Assembly (NCBI GenBank): GCA_026986085.1
Contig: JALSPE010000081.1
Coordinates: 1-11,451 of the forward strand
Source: Campylobacteraceae bacterium
Lineage (GTDB): Bacteria > Campylobacterota > Campylobacteria > Campylobacterales > Sulfurovaceae
Length of the DNA stretch: 11,451 nt
Reading direction: 5' to 3'
Shown: piece by piece, positions 1-7,228 of the stretch
How the letters are laid out: each line of letters opens with the position of its first letter
Numbering within the stretch: the stretch's first letter is position 1
Notes under the pieces: model-generated
Database searches by the model: none
What the model was told of the DNA's origin: nothing
The model's input: only the letters and a program-made list of their open reading frames with translations
Program-made: the position numbers and the translations under genes

Positions 1-13
1 AAAAAAGGTTATT

Positions 14-1174
14 ATGGCTAGTGATAGTAATGTAACAGTTGTTGGAAAGATTGTAGATGGTGTTGATAGTAGCTTAAATAGTGTTTCTCAAGATTTGCTA
101 ATTACTTTATATAAACGATTTCCTATATTAGGTGAGTCTGCTTTTGGTTTTACTTATGGTCAAATTGTTGCTGCTTTTGTTATTATTATATTTATACTAT
201 TAATTCGCCCTTTTTTGGTAAGATTAATTATAGAATTGTTGTTAAAATTGGCTAAAAAAACAGAAACAAAGTATGACGATTTAGTAATTAAAAACCTTAA
301 AAAACCATTGGGCTTTAGTTTTTTGATTTTAGCTTTATACTCATTTTTATCTATTTTATATTTACGAAATAGCTTTGCAAATTTACTACTTAGCTCTATG
401 CTTATATTTAACTTTTTTTGGATAGTCTGGGCAGTAGTAAATGCTTTGCAAGGGGTAATATATAGAGCTACATCAAGATTATCCAAAGATTTAAGTAATG
501 AATTAACCCACTTTTTTTTAAGAGTTATAAAGATTTTAATTTGGCTTATTGGCTTGTCTTCTGTATTGAGTATTTGGGGTATTAATGTTACTGCAATTAT
601 TGCTTCTTTGGGGCTTGGTGGTTTGGCTTTTGCTTTGGCTGCTAAAGATACTGCTGCAAATTTGTTTGGTTCTATTGCTTTACTTTTTGATAAGAGTATA
701 AAGATTGGTGATTGGATAAAAGTTGATGGAGTAGAAGGTATTGTAGAAGATATTGGAATGAGAACAACGAAGATTAGAACATTCAAGAAGTCGTTAGTTG
801 TTGTTCCAAATCAGATTGTTGCTAATTCTCATATAGAGAACTTTTCGCGTCGCAGTGTTCGTAGAATTAAGATGAGTTTAGGGTTAGTCTATGAGACAAC
901 AAATGAGCAACTAGAGGCGATTATAGCAGATATTAAGAGTATGTTAAAAAACCATAAAAAAATTGCAAAAGATGAGACTATGCTTGTTAATTTTGATAAT
1001 TTTGGAGAGTCGGCACAAGAGATTTTTATCTACACTTTTACAAATACAGCAAATTGGCAAGAGTATTTAGATATAAAAGAGGATATATATTTTAAGATAT
1101 CAGAAATAGTAAAAAGGCACAATAGCAGTTTCGCATTTCCATCTCAATCTATATATGTGGAGAGTTTACCTTAA
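14..1174 (+). CDS. MscS-family small-conductance mechanosensitive ion channel
   Basis: This is an inner-membrane channel of the MscS family, which opens under membrane tension to release solutes during hypo-osmotic shock. The 386-residue protein has an N-terminal soluble lead, then hydrophobic segments at about residues 47-68, 98-118, 121-148 and 172-188. The Gly/Ala-rich pore helix (about 191-225) contains ASLGLGGLAFALAAKD followed by NLFGSIALLFD. The MscS beta domain follows (about 228-280), with IGDWIKVDG, GIVEDIGMRTTKIRT and VVPNQ, which are family hallmarks. The C-terminal alpha/beta domain ends in the usual FPSQSIYVE. The start is supported by an AAAAGG ribosome binding site at about 3-8. 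It is longer than E. coli MscS (286 aa) because of two extra N-terminal helices, as in many mid-sized homologues. Conducted solute and gating are not visible from sequence. It appears monocistronic here, but its upstream context is cut off. Confidence 0.95.
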   Translation: MASDSNVTVVGKIVDGVDSSLNSVSQDLLITLYKRFPILGESAFGFTYGQIVAAFVIIIFILLIRPFLVRLIIELLLKLAKKTETKYDDLVIKNLKKPLGFSFLILALYSFLSILYLRNSFANLLLSSMLIFNFFWIVWAVVNALQGVIYRATSRLSKDLSNELTHFFLRVIKILIWLIGLSSVLSIWGINVTAIIASLGLGGLAFALAAKDTAANLFGSIALLFDKSIKIGDWIKVDGVEGIVEDIGMRTTKIRTFKKSLVVVPNQIVANSHIENFSRRSVRRIKMSLGLVYETTNEQLEAIIADIKSMLKNHKKIAKDETMLVNFDNFGESAQEIFIYTFTNTANWQEYLDIKEDIYFKISEIVKRHNSSFAFPSQSIYVESLP

Positions 1175-1190
1175 ATGTAGTTGCATAGTT

Positions 1191-1265
1191 TTAGCCTCGA
1201 ATGAATTCGAGGGTCCAAAATAGGGTTTATAGCCTGTTATGGATACGCGAATTTATTCGCGTCAA
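1191..1265. repeat. Double-palindrome REP/BIME-like intergenic element
   Basis: Two strong palindromes lie about 30 bp apart just after the channel gene. The first is CCTCGAAT-GA-ATTCGAGG (1195-1212) and the second is ACGCGAAT-TT-ATTCGCGT (1245-1262). Each has an 8-bp perfect stem and a 2-bp centre, and they share the core CGAATNNATTCG. Between them, GTCC (1213-1216) can pair with GGAT (1241-1244), so the whole segment could fold as a three-way structure. There is no T-run after either hairpin, so it is not a standard intrinsic terminator. The arrangement resembles REP/BIME-type dispersed repeats; that classification is inference. Confidence 0.6.
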
Positions 1266-1387
1266 TTTAGCTTTAAAAGTTTAGAAGGTTTTGAGCTCTT
1301 TATTCTTGCGGTTTTTATATAAATAGAGTGCACAATCTTGGGTTTAGTAAATTGATAATAGCCATAAAAAGCACATTTAAAGCTAAA
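1266..1387. repeat. 12-bp perfect inverted repeat enclosing the spacer upstream of the gspF-like gene
   Basis: TTTAGCTTTAAA at 1266-1277 is repeated in inverted orientation as TTTAAAGCTAAA at 1376-1387. The repeats enclose about 98 bp with no reading frame. The right copy ends six bases before a TATAAT box. It may be the ends of a short decayed element or a chance AT-rich match. Confidence 0.3.
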
Positions 1388-1393
1388 ATTTCT

Positions 1394-1399
1394 TATAAT
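1394..1399 (+). promoter_or_regulatory. Probable -10 box for the gspF-RDD-MFS-mobA operon
   Basis: A perfect TATAAT lies 20 bases before the ATG at 1420, preceded by AT-rich sequence rather than a clear -35. That is usual for sigma-70 promoters in Campylobacterota. It implies a short leader of roughly 15 nt. Confidence 0.55.
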
Positions 1400-1419
1400 A
1401 TATCTAAAAAGCAGGATTT

Positions 1420-2643
1420 ATGCAGTATAGATATAAGGGCTTAACTAAAGAGGGGAAAAAGGCTAAAGGTGTTTTGGTTGCAAATAGCCTTGATGAAGCT
1501 AAGAGCATATTAAAGAGCAAGGGCATCTTTTATCAAAGCTTGGATGAGGCTGGTGAGGGTGGTTCGCTACTTTCAAATATGAAAAAACGCCCTATGAGTG
1601 GTGCTTTAATGAGTGCTTTTTCTAAAGAGCTCTCTAGTTATTTAGAGTCTGGGATGACAATTGTAACTGCTTTAAAATTGATGCATAATCAACACAAAGG
1701 TGAAAAGAAATACTCTTCATTTATAGAAGAGGTTAAGAAGATGCTAGAGGAGGGTAAAAACCTATATGTAGCACTTAATAGCCAGAGTGTATATGAGTTA
1801 CCAGACTTCTTTTTGCAAAGTATTAATGTATCTGGGCAGAGTGGTAAAATGGGTGATGTTTTATCTACAATGGCTCAATTTTTTAGCTCTCAAGGCGAGG
1901 TAAAAAAACAGGCAAAGAGTGCTATGGTCTATCCTGCATTCATATTTTTTGTTGCAATTGGTATGAGTGCATTTTTGATTGCATTTGTTGTTCCAAAGAT
2001 TACACAAATCTTTGAAGATACTGGGCAAGAGTTACCAGGTATTACACAATTTATATTGTCTCTTAGCGACTTTTTAATAAATTACTGGATGTTTGTGATA
2101 TTAGGGTTAATTGCTATTGTAGCACTATTTCAGTTTAGTTATGCAAAGATAGAGTCATTTAGAAAAAAGATAGATACAATGCTTCTTAAATTACCAGTTA
2201 TTGGGGATATAATACAAAATTATGAACTTGGAAGATTTAGCTATATTCTATCTTTAATGCTAGATTCTGGAGTTTCATATGCACAAGCTGTAAATTTGGC
2301 TTCTACAACATTTAATAATAGGGCTTTAAAAGATCTTTTTGATAAAGCAGCGACTAAAGTTATAGAGGGTAATAAGTTATCTGTAGCATTGTATAGAACA
2401 AAAGGTGTAGCAATTAAGAGAAACTTTATGCAATCTTTGGCTTTGGGTGAAGAGTCTAGCAGTGTTGCTTCTGTCTTGAAGAGTATGGCTAAGTTATATA
2501 ATGAAGAGAATAGGGATAAAATTAAGACTCTGCTTGGGTTAATGGAGCCAATTATGATGCTATTTATTGGTGGAATTGTAGGAACAATTGTTCTTGCAAT
2601 GTTATTGCCTATATTTAGTATGAACCTTGGAGCGCAACAGTAA
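1420..2643 (+). CDS. Type II secretion / type IV pilus inner-membrane platform protein (GspF/PilC family)
   Basis: This is a polytopic inner-membrane platform protein of type II secretion and type IV pilus machines, which couples the assembly ATPase to pseudopilin polymerisation. The 407-residue protein has the typical N-terminal domain (residues 1-45, starting MQYRYKGLTKEGKKAKG). Two T2SSF repeats follow: about 66-190 (FSKELSSYLESGM) and about 267-390 (YELGRFSYILSLMLDSGV). Predicted membrane segments lie at about 170-193, 219-240 and 374-399, and length and layout match the family. It is the first gene of a tightly overlapping operon; its stop shares one base with the next start. No ATPase (GspE) or pseudopilin gene is adjacent in the window, so whether it serves secretion or pili cannot be told. 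A modest GCAGGA ribosome binding site precedes the ATG. Confidence 0.93.
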   Translation: MQYRYKGLTKEGKKAKGVLVANSLDEAKSILKSKGIFYQSLDEAGEGGSLLSNMKKRPMSGALMSAFSKELSSYLESGMTIVTALKLMHNQHKGEKKYSSFIEEVKKMLEEGKNLYVALNSQSVYELPDFFLQSINVSGQSGKMGDVLSTMAQFFSSQGEVKKQAKSAMVYPAFIFFVAIGMSAFLIAFVVPKITQIFEDTGQELPGITQFILSLSDFLINYWMFVILGLIAIVALFQFSYAKIESFRKKIDTMLLKLPVIGDIIQNYELGRFSYILSLMLDSGVSYAQAVNLASTTFNNRALKDLFDKAATKVIEGNKLSVALYRTKGVAIKRNFMQSLALGEESSSVASVLKSMAKLYNEENRDKIKTLLGLMEPIMMLFIGGIVGTIVLAMLLPIFSMNLGAQQ

Positions 2644-3143
2644 TGGCTAAACAGAGATTTAGAGATTTAAAGCAGGGTAGGGTTAAAAATGTAGAGAAGA
2701 GAAGTAGGCAACCTAAAATTAGATATGCAACCAAAGGTGAAGTATTTAAAGCTATTTTGACAGATAGTTTTATGCTTTGGATGCCGATTGTATATATTGT
2801 TTTCTACTTTGTGTTTGGAGGTAGAGAGGGTTTTGCGGCTAATAAGTTACTTGGGTGGATATATATATTAATTCCATTAGCTTTAGTTGAGGTAGCCTTT
2901 TTGGTTAAGAGTGGGCAAACACCTGGAATGAGAGCATATAATTTAAAGTTGATATTTATTCCAACAGGTAAAAAGCCACCAGTTACTACCATAATATTAA
3001 GACAGTTACTATCAAAAATTACATTCTTAATTTTTGGCTGGATTGTGCTCTTTTTTAGAAAAGATGGCAGGAATTTACACGATTTAATAGCCTCTACTGC
3101 ACTAGTTTTTGATAAAGTGAAAAATAGTATTGAGTCTAAGTAG
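2643..3143 (+). CDS. RDD-domain membrane protein
   Basis: This is a 166-residue inner-membrane protein of the RDD family, whose functions are mostly unknown (some members have been linked to ion transport). The basic N-terminus (residues 1-30) is followed by ILTDSFML, which carries the first conserved Asp (41), although the Arg that usually precedes it is replaced. Hydrophobic segments lie at about 44-59, 69-88 and 121-138. GQTPGMRAYNLKLI (91-104) and RKDGRNLHDLIAST (139-152) are the characteristic RDD blocks, the latter with the final Arg/Asp pair. The ATG overlaps the preceding stop by one base (TAATG), implying translational coupling. The 3' end overlaps the next gene by 14 nt. Confidence 0.88.
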   Translation: MAKQRFRDLKQGRVKNVEKRSRQPKIRYATKGEVFKAILTDSFMLWMPIVYIVFYFVFGGREGFAANKLLGWIYILIPLALVEVAFLVKSGQTPGMRAYNLKLIFIPTGKKPPVTTIILRQLLSKITFLIFGWIVLFFRKDGRNLHDLIASTALVFDKVKNSIESK

Positions 3144-4269
3144 ATTTAAAAAAGTAGAGATAGATTTAGCACTCTTTTATCTATTCTACTTTGCGATGGT
3201 TGGGGTTTATGTTATATTTATGCCCAAGGTTCTTAAAGATTTGGGTTATAGTTCTGTTGAGATAGGAGCAATCTATACAAGTGCACCTTTAATGCGTTTT
3301 ATTTTGCCCTTTATATTTAAGAGGTGGATTAAGCTAACTCATATTGTGTTTTTTCTATCTTTGGCAGCTACATTTTTAATTACACTGCTATTTTTTGCAA
3401 CTATTAAGAGTTTTACTCTTATCTTGATACTGAGTCTATTTTATGGTGGGGCAATGGGGGCTGCTTTGCCTTTTGTTGAGACAATAGCAATAGAGCAAGT
3501 TGGTAAAGAGAGATATGGCAAAATTAGACTTTGGGGCTCTATTGGTTTTGCCCTTGTAGCCCTTGTTTTAGGAAATATTTTAAATGGTTATATAATGGCA
3601 CTTACTGCACTCTCTTTGATGGCATTTTTAACTATGCTTACAGGTTTTACTTTAGCAAAATTTGATAGAAATAGCACTTTGAAGAGAGATATAGAAGAGG
3701 ATAATGCAGGTTTTTCACTATCTAAATATTGGGCTTTTTGGGTTAGTATATTTCTATTTCAATTTAGTTTTGGTGGGTTTTATAACTTTTTTACAATTTA
3801 TGAAACTTCAAGTGGCATTTCATTAGATGTGGTTAGCTACTTATGGATATTTGGTGTTGTGTGTGAAATTGTGATGCTTATATTTCAAGGTCCACTGCTA
3901 GAGAGGTTTAATTTACTGAGTTTGCTTTTGCTCACAACTCTTAGTGGAGTTTTAAGGTGGTTGTTATTAGCATTTTATCCTGATAATATTTGGGTTGTTA
4001 TGCTTTCTCAAGCTACACACGCATTTAGTTTCGCCCTCTATTATACGGCTGCTATTGCATATGTATATAGGCTTTATACTCAAAAGAGATTAGCTCAACA
4101 ATTCTTTTTGGGTATTAGTTTTGGCTTAGGTGGGGCAGTTGGAGCTATAGTCTCTGGTCTAGTCTATAAGATATCACCAAGTGGCTTGTTTATATTTGAA
4201 GCTTTTGTAGCTTTAATATCTGCAATTATGATTATAGTCCATAAGAGAAGAAGAGAGTATGTCGCTTAA
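3130..4269 (+). CDS. Major facilitator superfamily transporter (MFS_1-like / HcaT-LacY-like group)
   Basis: This is a 379-residue secondary transporter with about 12 hydrophobic segments across its length. The block YGKIRLWGSIGFAL (about residues 128-141) is characteristic of the MFS_1-like group containing HcaT and nucleoside/H+ symporters. The substrate cannot be deduced. The start is a TTG at 3130. In this frame a stop lies at 3118-3120 and no ATG or GTG occurs before the first membrane segment, so TTG is the only common start that keeps the N-terminus. No good ribosome binding site precedes it, and the gene overlaps the RDD gene by 14 nt, which suggests translation by coupling. Its 3' end overlaps mobA by 11 nt. 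Confidence 0.9.
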   Translation: MSLSRFKKVEIDLALFYLFYFAMVGVYVIFMPKVLKDLGYSSVEIGAIYTSAPLMRFILPFIFKRWIKLTHIVFFLSLAATFLITLLFFATIKSFTLILILSLFYGGAMGAALPFVETIAIEQVGKERYGKIRLWGSIGFALVALVLGNILNGYIMALTALSLMAFLTMLTGFTLAKFDRNSTLKRDIEEDNAGFSLSKYWAFWVSIFLFQFSFGGFYNFFTIYETSSGISLDVVSYLWIFGVVCEIVMLIFQGPLLERFNLLSLLLLTTLSGVLRWLLLAFYPDNIWVVMLSQATHAFSFALYYTAAIAYVYRLYTQKRLAQQFFLGISFGLGGAVGAIVSGLVYKISPSGLFIFEAFVALISAIMIIVHKRRREYVA

Positions 4270-4822
4270 TTGTGTAGTTTTAGCTGGTGGCAAAAGTAGT
4301 AGAATGGGTGAAGATAAAGCACTTTTGCCATTTGGGGGCTACTCTACTTTGAGTGAGTATCAATATAGCAGAATGAGAGATATTTTTGATAGAGTATATA
4401 TATCTTCAAAGTTGGATAAATTTGATTTTAAAGTAGATATTATATATGATAGAGATAGTGGCTCTAGCCCTCTTAACGCATTAATATCGGCTTTAGAGTA
4501 TCTTAAAAGTGATATATTTTTAATATCGGTTGATATGCCTTGTATTTCTGCTGAGACTATAGAGAGATTAATTTGTAGTTATAAGAGTTCTCCTGAGTAT
4601 GATATATATGTAGCTAAATCAAAATATGGAATTGAGCCTACTGTTGCGATATATAAAGAGAGTGTTTTAGATAAGGCAAAAAGTAGATATAAGCAGATGG
4701 ATTTTAGATTAACAGGTTTAATTAAATCTTTAAACTATTTAGAGGTAGAGATAGATAGAGAAGAGGAGTTTATAAATTTAAATTTTAAAGAGGATTATTT
4801 AAAAGTTATATCAAAATATTAA
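4259..4822 (+). CDS. mobA: Molybdenum cofactor guanylyltransferase MobA
   Basis: This cytoplasmic enzyme transfers GMP from GTP to Mo-molybdopterin, forming the bis-MGD cofactor used by DMSO-reductase-family enzymes such as nitrate reductases and formate dehydrogenases. The 187-residue protein begins with the nucleotide-binding loop LAGGKSSRMGEDK (residues 8-20), followed by LLPFGG. VDMPC (91-95) supplies the metal-binding Asp (92), matching the DxP motif of the family. The usual GPLAG motif is here SSPLNAL (69-75), a variation that may be typical of this clade. The C-terminal IEPTVAIY (125-132) fits. Length is normal (about 190). The ATG overlaps the MFS stop by 11 nt, so it is probably the last gene of the operon beginning at 1420. 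The link between MobA and the three membrane proteins is not obvious. Confidence 0.92.
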   Translation: MSLNCVVLAGGKSSRMGEDKALLPFGGYSTLSEYQYSRMRDIFDRVYISSKLDKFDFKVDIIYDRDSGSSPLNALISALEYLKSDIFLISVDMPCISAETIERLICSYKSSPEYDIYVAKSKYGIEPTVAIYKESVLDKAKSRYKQMDFRLTGLIKSLNYLEVEIDREEEFINLNFKEDYLKVISKY

Positions 4823-4898
4823 TTTAAATTTTATAAAAATTGCAAAATTGTATAAAAAATATAAAAATATGACATATATTTAATAAATAACTCCATTA

Positions 4899-4904
4899 TA
4901 TGAT
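4899..4904 (+). promoter_or_regulatory. Probable -10 box for the CAP-domain lipoprotein gene
   Basis: TATGAT lies 34 bases before the start codon, in a 115-bp AT-rich spacer with no clear -35. A strong TAAGGAG ribosome binding site follows at about 4925-4931, correctly spaced for the ATG at 4938. The out-of-frame ATG at 4934 is too close to that site and was not chosen. Confidence 0.45.
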
Positions 4905-4937
4905 ATTATTTTCTTAATTATTATTAAGGAGATATGT

Positions 4938-5741
4938 ATGATATTAAATAGAAAGAGTTTAAATATTGCAGTAGTATTAAGTTTTATTGTAGTTGCTAGT
5001 GGATGCGCTACTACTAAAAAAGTGTATCCAAAAAGTCATAAATATAGTAAAGTTTACACTAAAAAAGTTACCAAAGCTCCAGCTGCCTATAGGTATCCTG
5101 AGAGAATTGTGCCAACTAGAGGTGTTAGGGTTGTTGAACCATACAGTAGTAGAGGTTCGCACTCTTTAAAAGTTTCAAGAAGTATGAGAGAGTTGGATAG
5201 AGATAGTGCTAGTGTTAGACCTACACTAGTCTATTCTAATTTTGTAAATCGAGTAAATTATAGTGCACAAAGTGTTGATTTAACTCCAATAAAGGGTAAA
5301 ATTTTAAATTATATAAATGCTCTTAGAGCAAGTAGGGGTGCTGGTGCTTTAAGGTGGTCTCAATCGTTAGAGAATGCGGCAAGTGCTCACTCTGGAGATA
5401 TGGCAACAAATAACTTTTTGGGACATATAGGTTCTGGTAAAGCTACAGATTTGGCAAGAAAATCTAATGGTAGAGGTAGTAACTTTTATGAGAGAATTGT
5501 TAGGTTTGGATATCCTATGAAGGCTGGTGAGTTGGCTGGTGAGATATTAACTTATACAAAAGATAGAGTTGTAGGAAATAGAGATAACTATTTTCATTTT
5601 ATACACGCTATGGATAATTTTCAACGCTCTTCAAGACACTCAATGCTATTGATGAACCCAAGATTTAGAGATGTAGGGGTTTCGGCATATAGAGATAGAG
5701 GAAGGGTATATTGGTCTATTGAGTTTGGAGAGGGTTTATAG
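4938..5741 (+). CDS. CAP/SCP-domain lipoprotein
   Basis: This is a 267-residue envelope lipoprotein. The N-terminus has a hydrophobic signal (residues 8-20) and lipobox ASGC with the lipidated Cys23. A basic, Tyr/Lys-rich linker (about 24-115) leads into a CAP (SCP/PR-1) domain at about 119-264. The domain starts ILNYINALRASRG. It shows candidate cavity residues His151 (SAHSGDMA), Glu198 or Glu202 (AGELAGE) and His234 (SSRHSMLLMNP), then RFRDVGVSAY and YWSIEFG, the usual end strands. Bacterial CAP proteins are secreted or surface-attached and their activities are largely unknown. The linker's positive charge could bind envelope polymers, but that is speculative. It appears to be transcribed alone. 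Its stop codon abuts the stop of the convergent gene with no spacer. Confidence 0.88.
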   Translation: MILNRKSLNIAVVLSFIVVASGCATTKKVYPKSHKYSKVYTKKVTKAPAAYRYPERIVPTRGVRVVEPYSSRGSHSLKVSRSMRELDRDSASVRPTLVYSNFVNRVNYSAQSVDLTPIKGKILNYINALRASRGAGALRWSQSLENAASAHSGDMATNNFLGHIGSGKATDLARKSNGRGSNFYERIVRFGYPMKAGELAGEILTYTKDRVVGNRDNYFHFIHAMDNFQRSSRHSMLLMNPRFRDVGVSAYRDRGRVYWSIEFGEGL

Positions 5742-6776
5742 TTAATTATTAGAGCTGTATTTAGAGTTATTTTTTAAAACAGTCTCTTTGATAGAGTCTA
5801 TATCTACATCTCCTTGAGATATAATAGTAATAGTTTTATCAGGATATATTATATCTTCAATTGTGCGATTTAGTTGGGGAATATAGGCGGTTTTAATTTT
5901 ATAGTTATTTAAATCTTCTATTTGAATATCTGTAATATTTATCCCTTTTTGTTGAAGATTGTCTATTTCTCCTGAGGAGTTGCTATCTTTTAATATTACA
6001 GATAGATACTCTTCATCATTAGTAAAGATTGCATTTTCAGAGTAGTTGTTATTGCTGTATATGCACCTTTTTACATTAATTAATTTCCACTCATTGCCAT
6101 CTTGTAGATAATTACTTAACTCTTTAGACTCCTCTTTATTATCTGTTTTCCCACAGCAAATATTTAGAGAACACTTATCGATAGACTCTTTTATCTTTTT
6201 TATTTTTTGTGAATTGTTAATAGAGAATAAAGAGTCATCTATTTTGGTATCATTTAGTGATAAAAATTCTATTTTTTTAGATTTTATGATGGCATATTTA
6301 CTGCTTATATTAAATATATCTGCATTGGAGGCTTTACTTGGGGGGAGCAGACTTTTTAGTGCAGATACCATTTTATTAACTTTATCTACAACTTTTTTAT
6401 CATCGCTGACTATTAGGGTTTCGTTTTTATCGCCTTTTTTTATTATCCACTTTTGGGTTTTAAAGCTATAACCACCATTTTCTTCTATTTTTATAAGGTT
6501 AAAAGATACTTTTTGTGGTTGTTTATTGGCATTAGAGAGCCCTTTTTTTGGTATTTCTATTAACTTTTTTTTACCATTTTCTATAAATTCAATATATCTT
6601 TTATCATCTGAAATAAGTAGTTTTTGTAGGGTTTTATTATTCTTTTTTAGTTTAAATAGTGTATGGTTAGAGTCCTTGTAGTAGGTGCTCTGTATGATTT
6701 TATTATCAATTCTGTAAGTTAGGGTAAAGTCGCTATATAGCAAAGAAGTAAATATTATAGGTATAATCCATTTCAC
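5742..6776 (-). CDS. Exported hypothetical protein with four cysteines
   Basis: I do not recognise this 344-residue protein with confidence. It starts with a short hydrophobic signal-like segment (MKWIIPIIFTSLLYS) and no lipobox, so it is probably periplasmic. The N-terminal half (about 17-140) is beta-strand-like, with Lys/Asn-rich stretches and a block KWIIKKGDKNETLIVSDDKKVV that loosely recalls DUF4412-like periplasmic domains; that likeness is weak. Cysteines occur only in the second half, at 202, 207, 208 and 238, around KCSLNICCG and KRCIY, suggesting disulfides or a small metal site. The start is a GTG at 6774-6776, chosen because an AAGGAGG site (6782-6788, minus strand) lies five bases upstream. 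It follows the 125-aa gene after 74 bp and probably has its own promoter. Its stop abuts the convergent CAP gene. Confidence 0.8.
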   Translation of the reverse strand: MKWIIPIIFTSLLYSDFTLTYRIDNKIIQSTYYKDSNHTLFKLKKNNKTLQKLLISDDKRYIEFIENGKKKLIEIPKKGLSNANKQPQKVSFNLIKIEENGGYSFKTQKWIIKKGDKNETLIVSDDKKVVDKVNKMVSALKSLLPPSKASNADIFNISSKYAIIKSKKIEFLSLNDTKIDDSLFSINNSQKIKKIKESIDKCSLNICCGKTDNKEESKELSNYLQDGNEWKLINVKRCIYSNNNYSENAIFTNDEEYLSVILKDSNSSGEIDNLQQKGINITDIQIEDLNNYKIKTAYIPQLNRTIEDIIYPDKTITIISQGDVDIDSIKETVLKNNSKYSSNN

Positions 6777-6800
6777 AGCACCCTCCTTAAATTCAGACTT

Positions 6801-6806
6801 ATTATA
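6801..6806 (-). promoter_or_regulatory. Probable -10 box for the exported four-cysteine protein gene
   Basis: On the minus strand the 74-bp spacer reads TATTATAATAAG, containing a perfect TATAAT 24 bases before the GTG start. A T-rich run (CTTTTTTTTGC) lies just upstream. This suggests independent transcription in addition to any read-through from the genes upstream. Confidence 0.45.
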
Positions 6807-6850
6807 ATAGCAAAAAAAAGTGTTAAATATGTGTATTTTTCTAAATAATG

Positions 6851-7228
6851 TTACAAAAAGTTATTTTTATGTTTATTTTTAGAGTATTTTGTTCTATTTT
6901 TTAATTTTTGTAATCTGTTTAGCTTTGTTAATTCGGAGTTTTTGATATCTAAAAAGTCACTATTTGAAAAGTCACTATTTTCTATAGTAGAGTTATAGAG
7001 TATCTCTATATACTCTTTTGTTTTTTTTGAGTGCTCACTGTTTAAACGAATTTCATCTAATTTATCTAACTCTCTTTTTAACTCTGTAAATCTTTTTTGA
7101 AACTTTTCATATGTGGTGCTCTCCTCTTTAAAGAGTTTAAAGAGGTTTTTTGTGCATTTATCTAATGCATTTAGATACTTTTGCCTTTTATATTTATCTA
7201 TCTGTTTTTGTGAATACTCTCTTGGCAT
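6851..7228 (-). CDS. Small charged hypothetical protein, probable coiled coil
   Basis: I do not recognise this 125-residue protein. It has no signal peptide or membrane segment and is very rich in Lys, Glu and Asn. Residues about 8-75 look like a continuous amphipathic helix or coiled coil (KFQKRFTELKRELDKLDEIR). A short stretch near residues 82-100 contains a five-residue duplication (NSDFS NSDFL), encoded by a 15-bp tandem repeat at 6952-6981. The C-terminus is strongly basic. The ATG overlaps the stop of the L,D-transpeptidase gene by one base (TAATG), so the two are almost certainly co-translated. The length of open frame, the overlap and the codon use like that of its neighbours support a real gene. 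A role with the transpeptidase is only inferred from this coupling. Confidence 0.7.
   Translation of the reverse strand: MPREYSQKQIDKYKRQKYLNALDKCTKNLFKLFKEESTTYEKFQKRFTELKRELDKLDEIRLNSEHSKKTKEYIEILYNSTIENSDFSNSDFLDIKNSELTKLNRLQKLKNRTKYSKNKHKNNFL
6952..6981 (-). repeat. 15-bp tandem duplication inside the small charged protein gene
   Basis: AAAAGTCACTATTT recurs at a 15-bp period (6952-6966 and 6967-6981, plus-strand reading), with only the last base of the unit differing. It keeps the frame and encodes two successive NSDF blocks. Confidence 0.8.

Noticed and set aside
160..786. 208-codon open frame on the minus strand inside the MscS gene
   Set aside because: It is a shadow of a clearly recognised channel gene, with no family features of its own.
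1195..1212. Intrinsic terminator for the MscS gene
   Set aside because: The hairpin is strong but no T-run follows on either strand, and a related palindrome follows it, so a REP-like element fits better.
6214..6471. 85-codon plus-strand frame opposite the four-cysteine protein gene
   Set aside because: It is a hydrophobic shadow frame with no ribosome binding site. The minus-strand gene has a clear signal peptide, Shine-Dalgarno and promoter.
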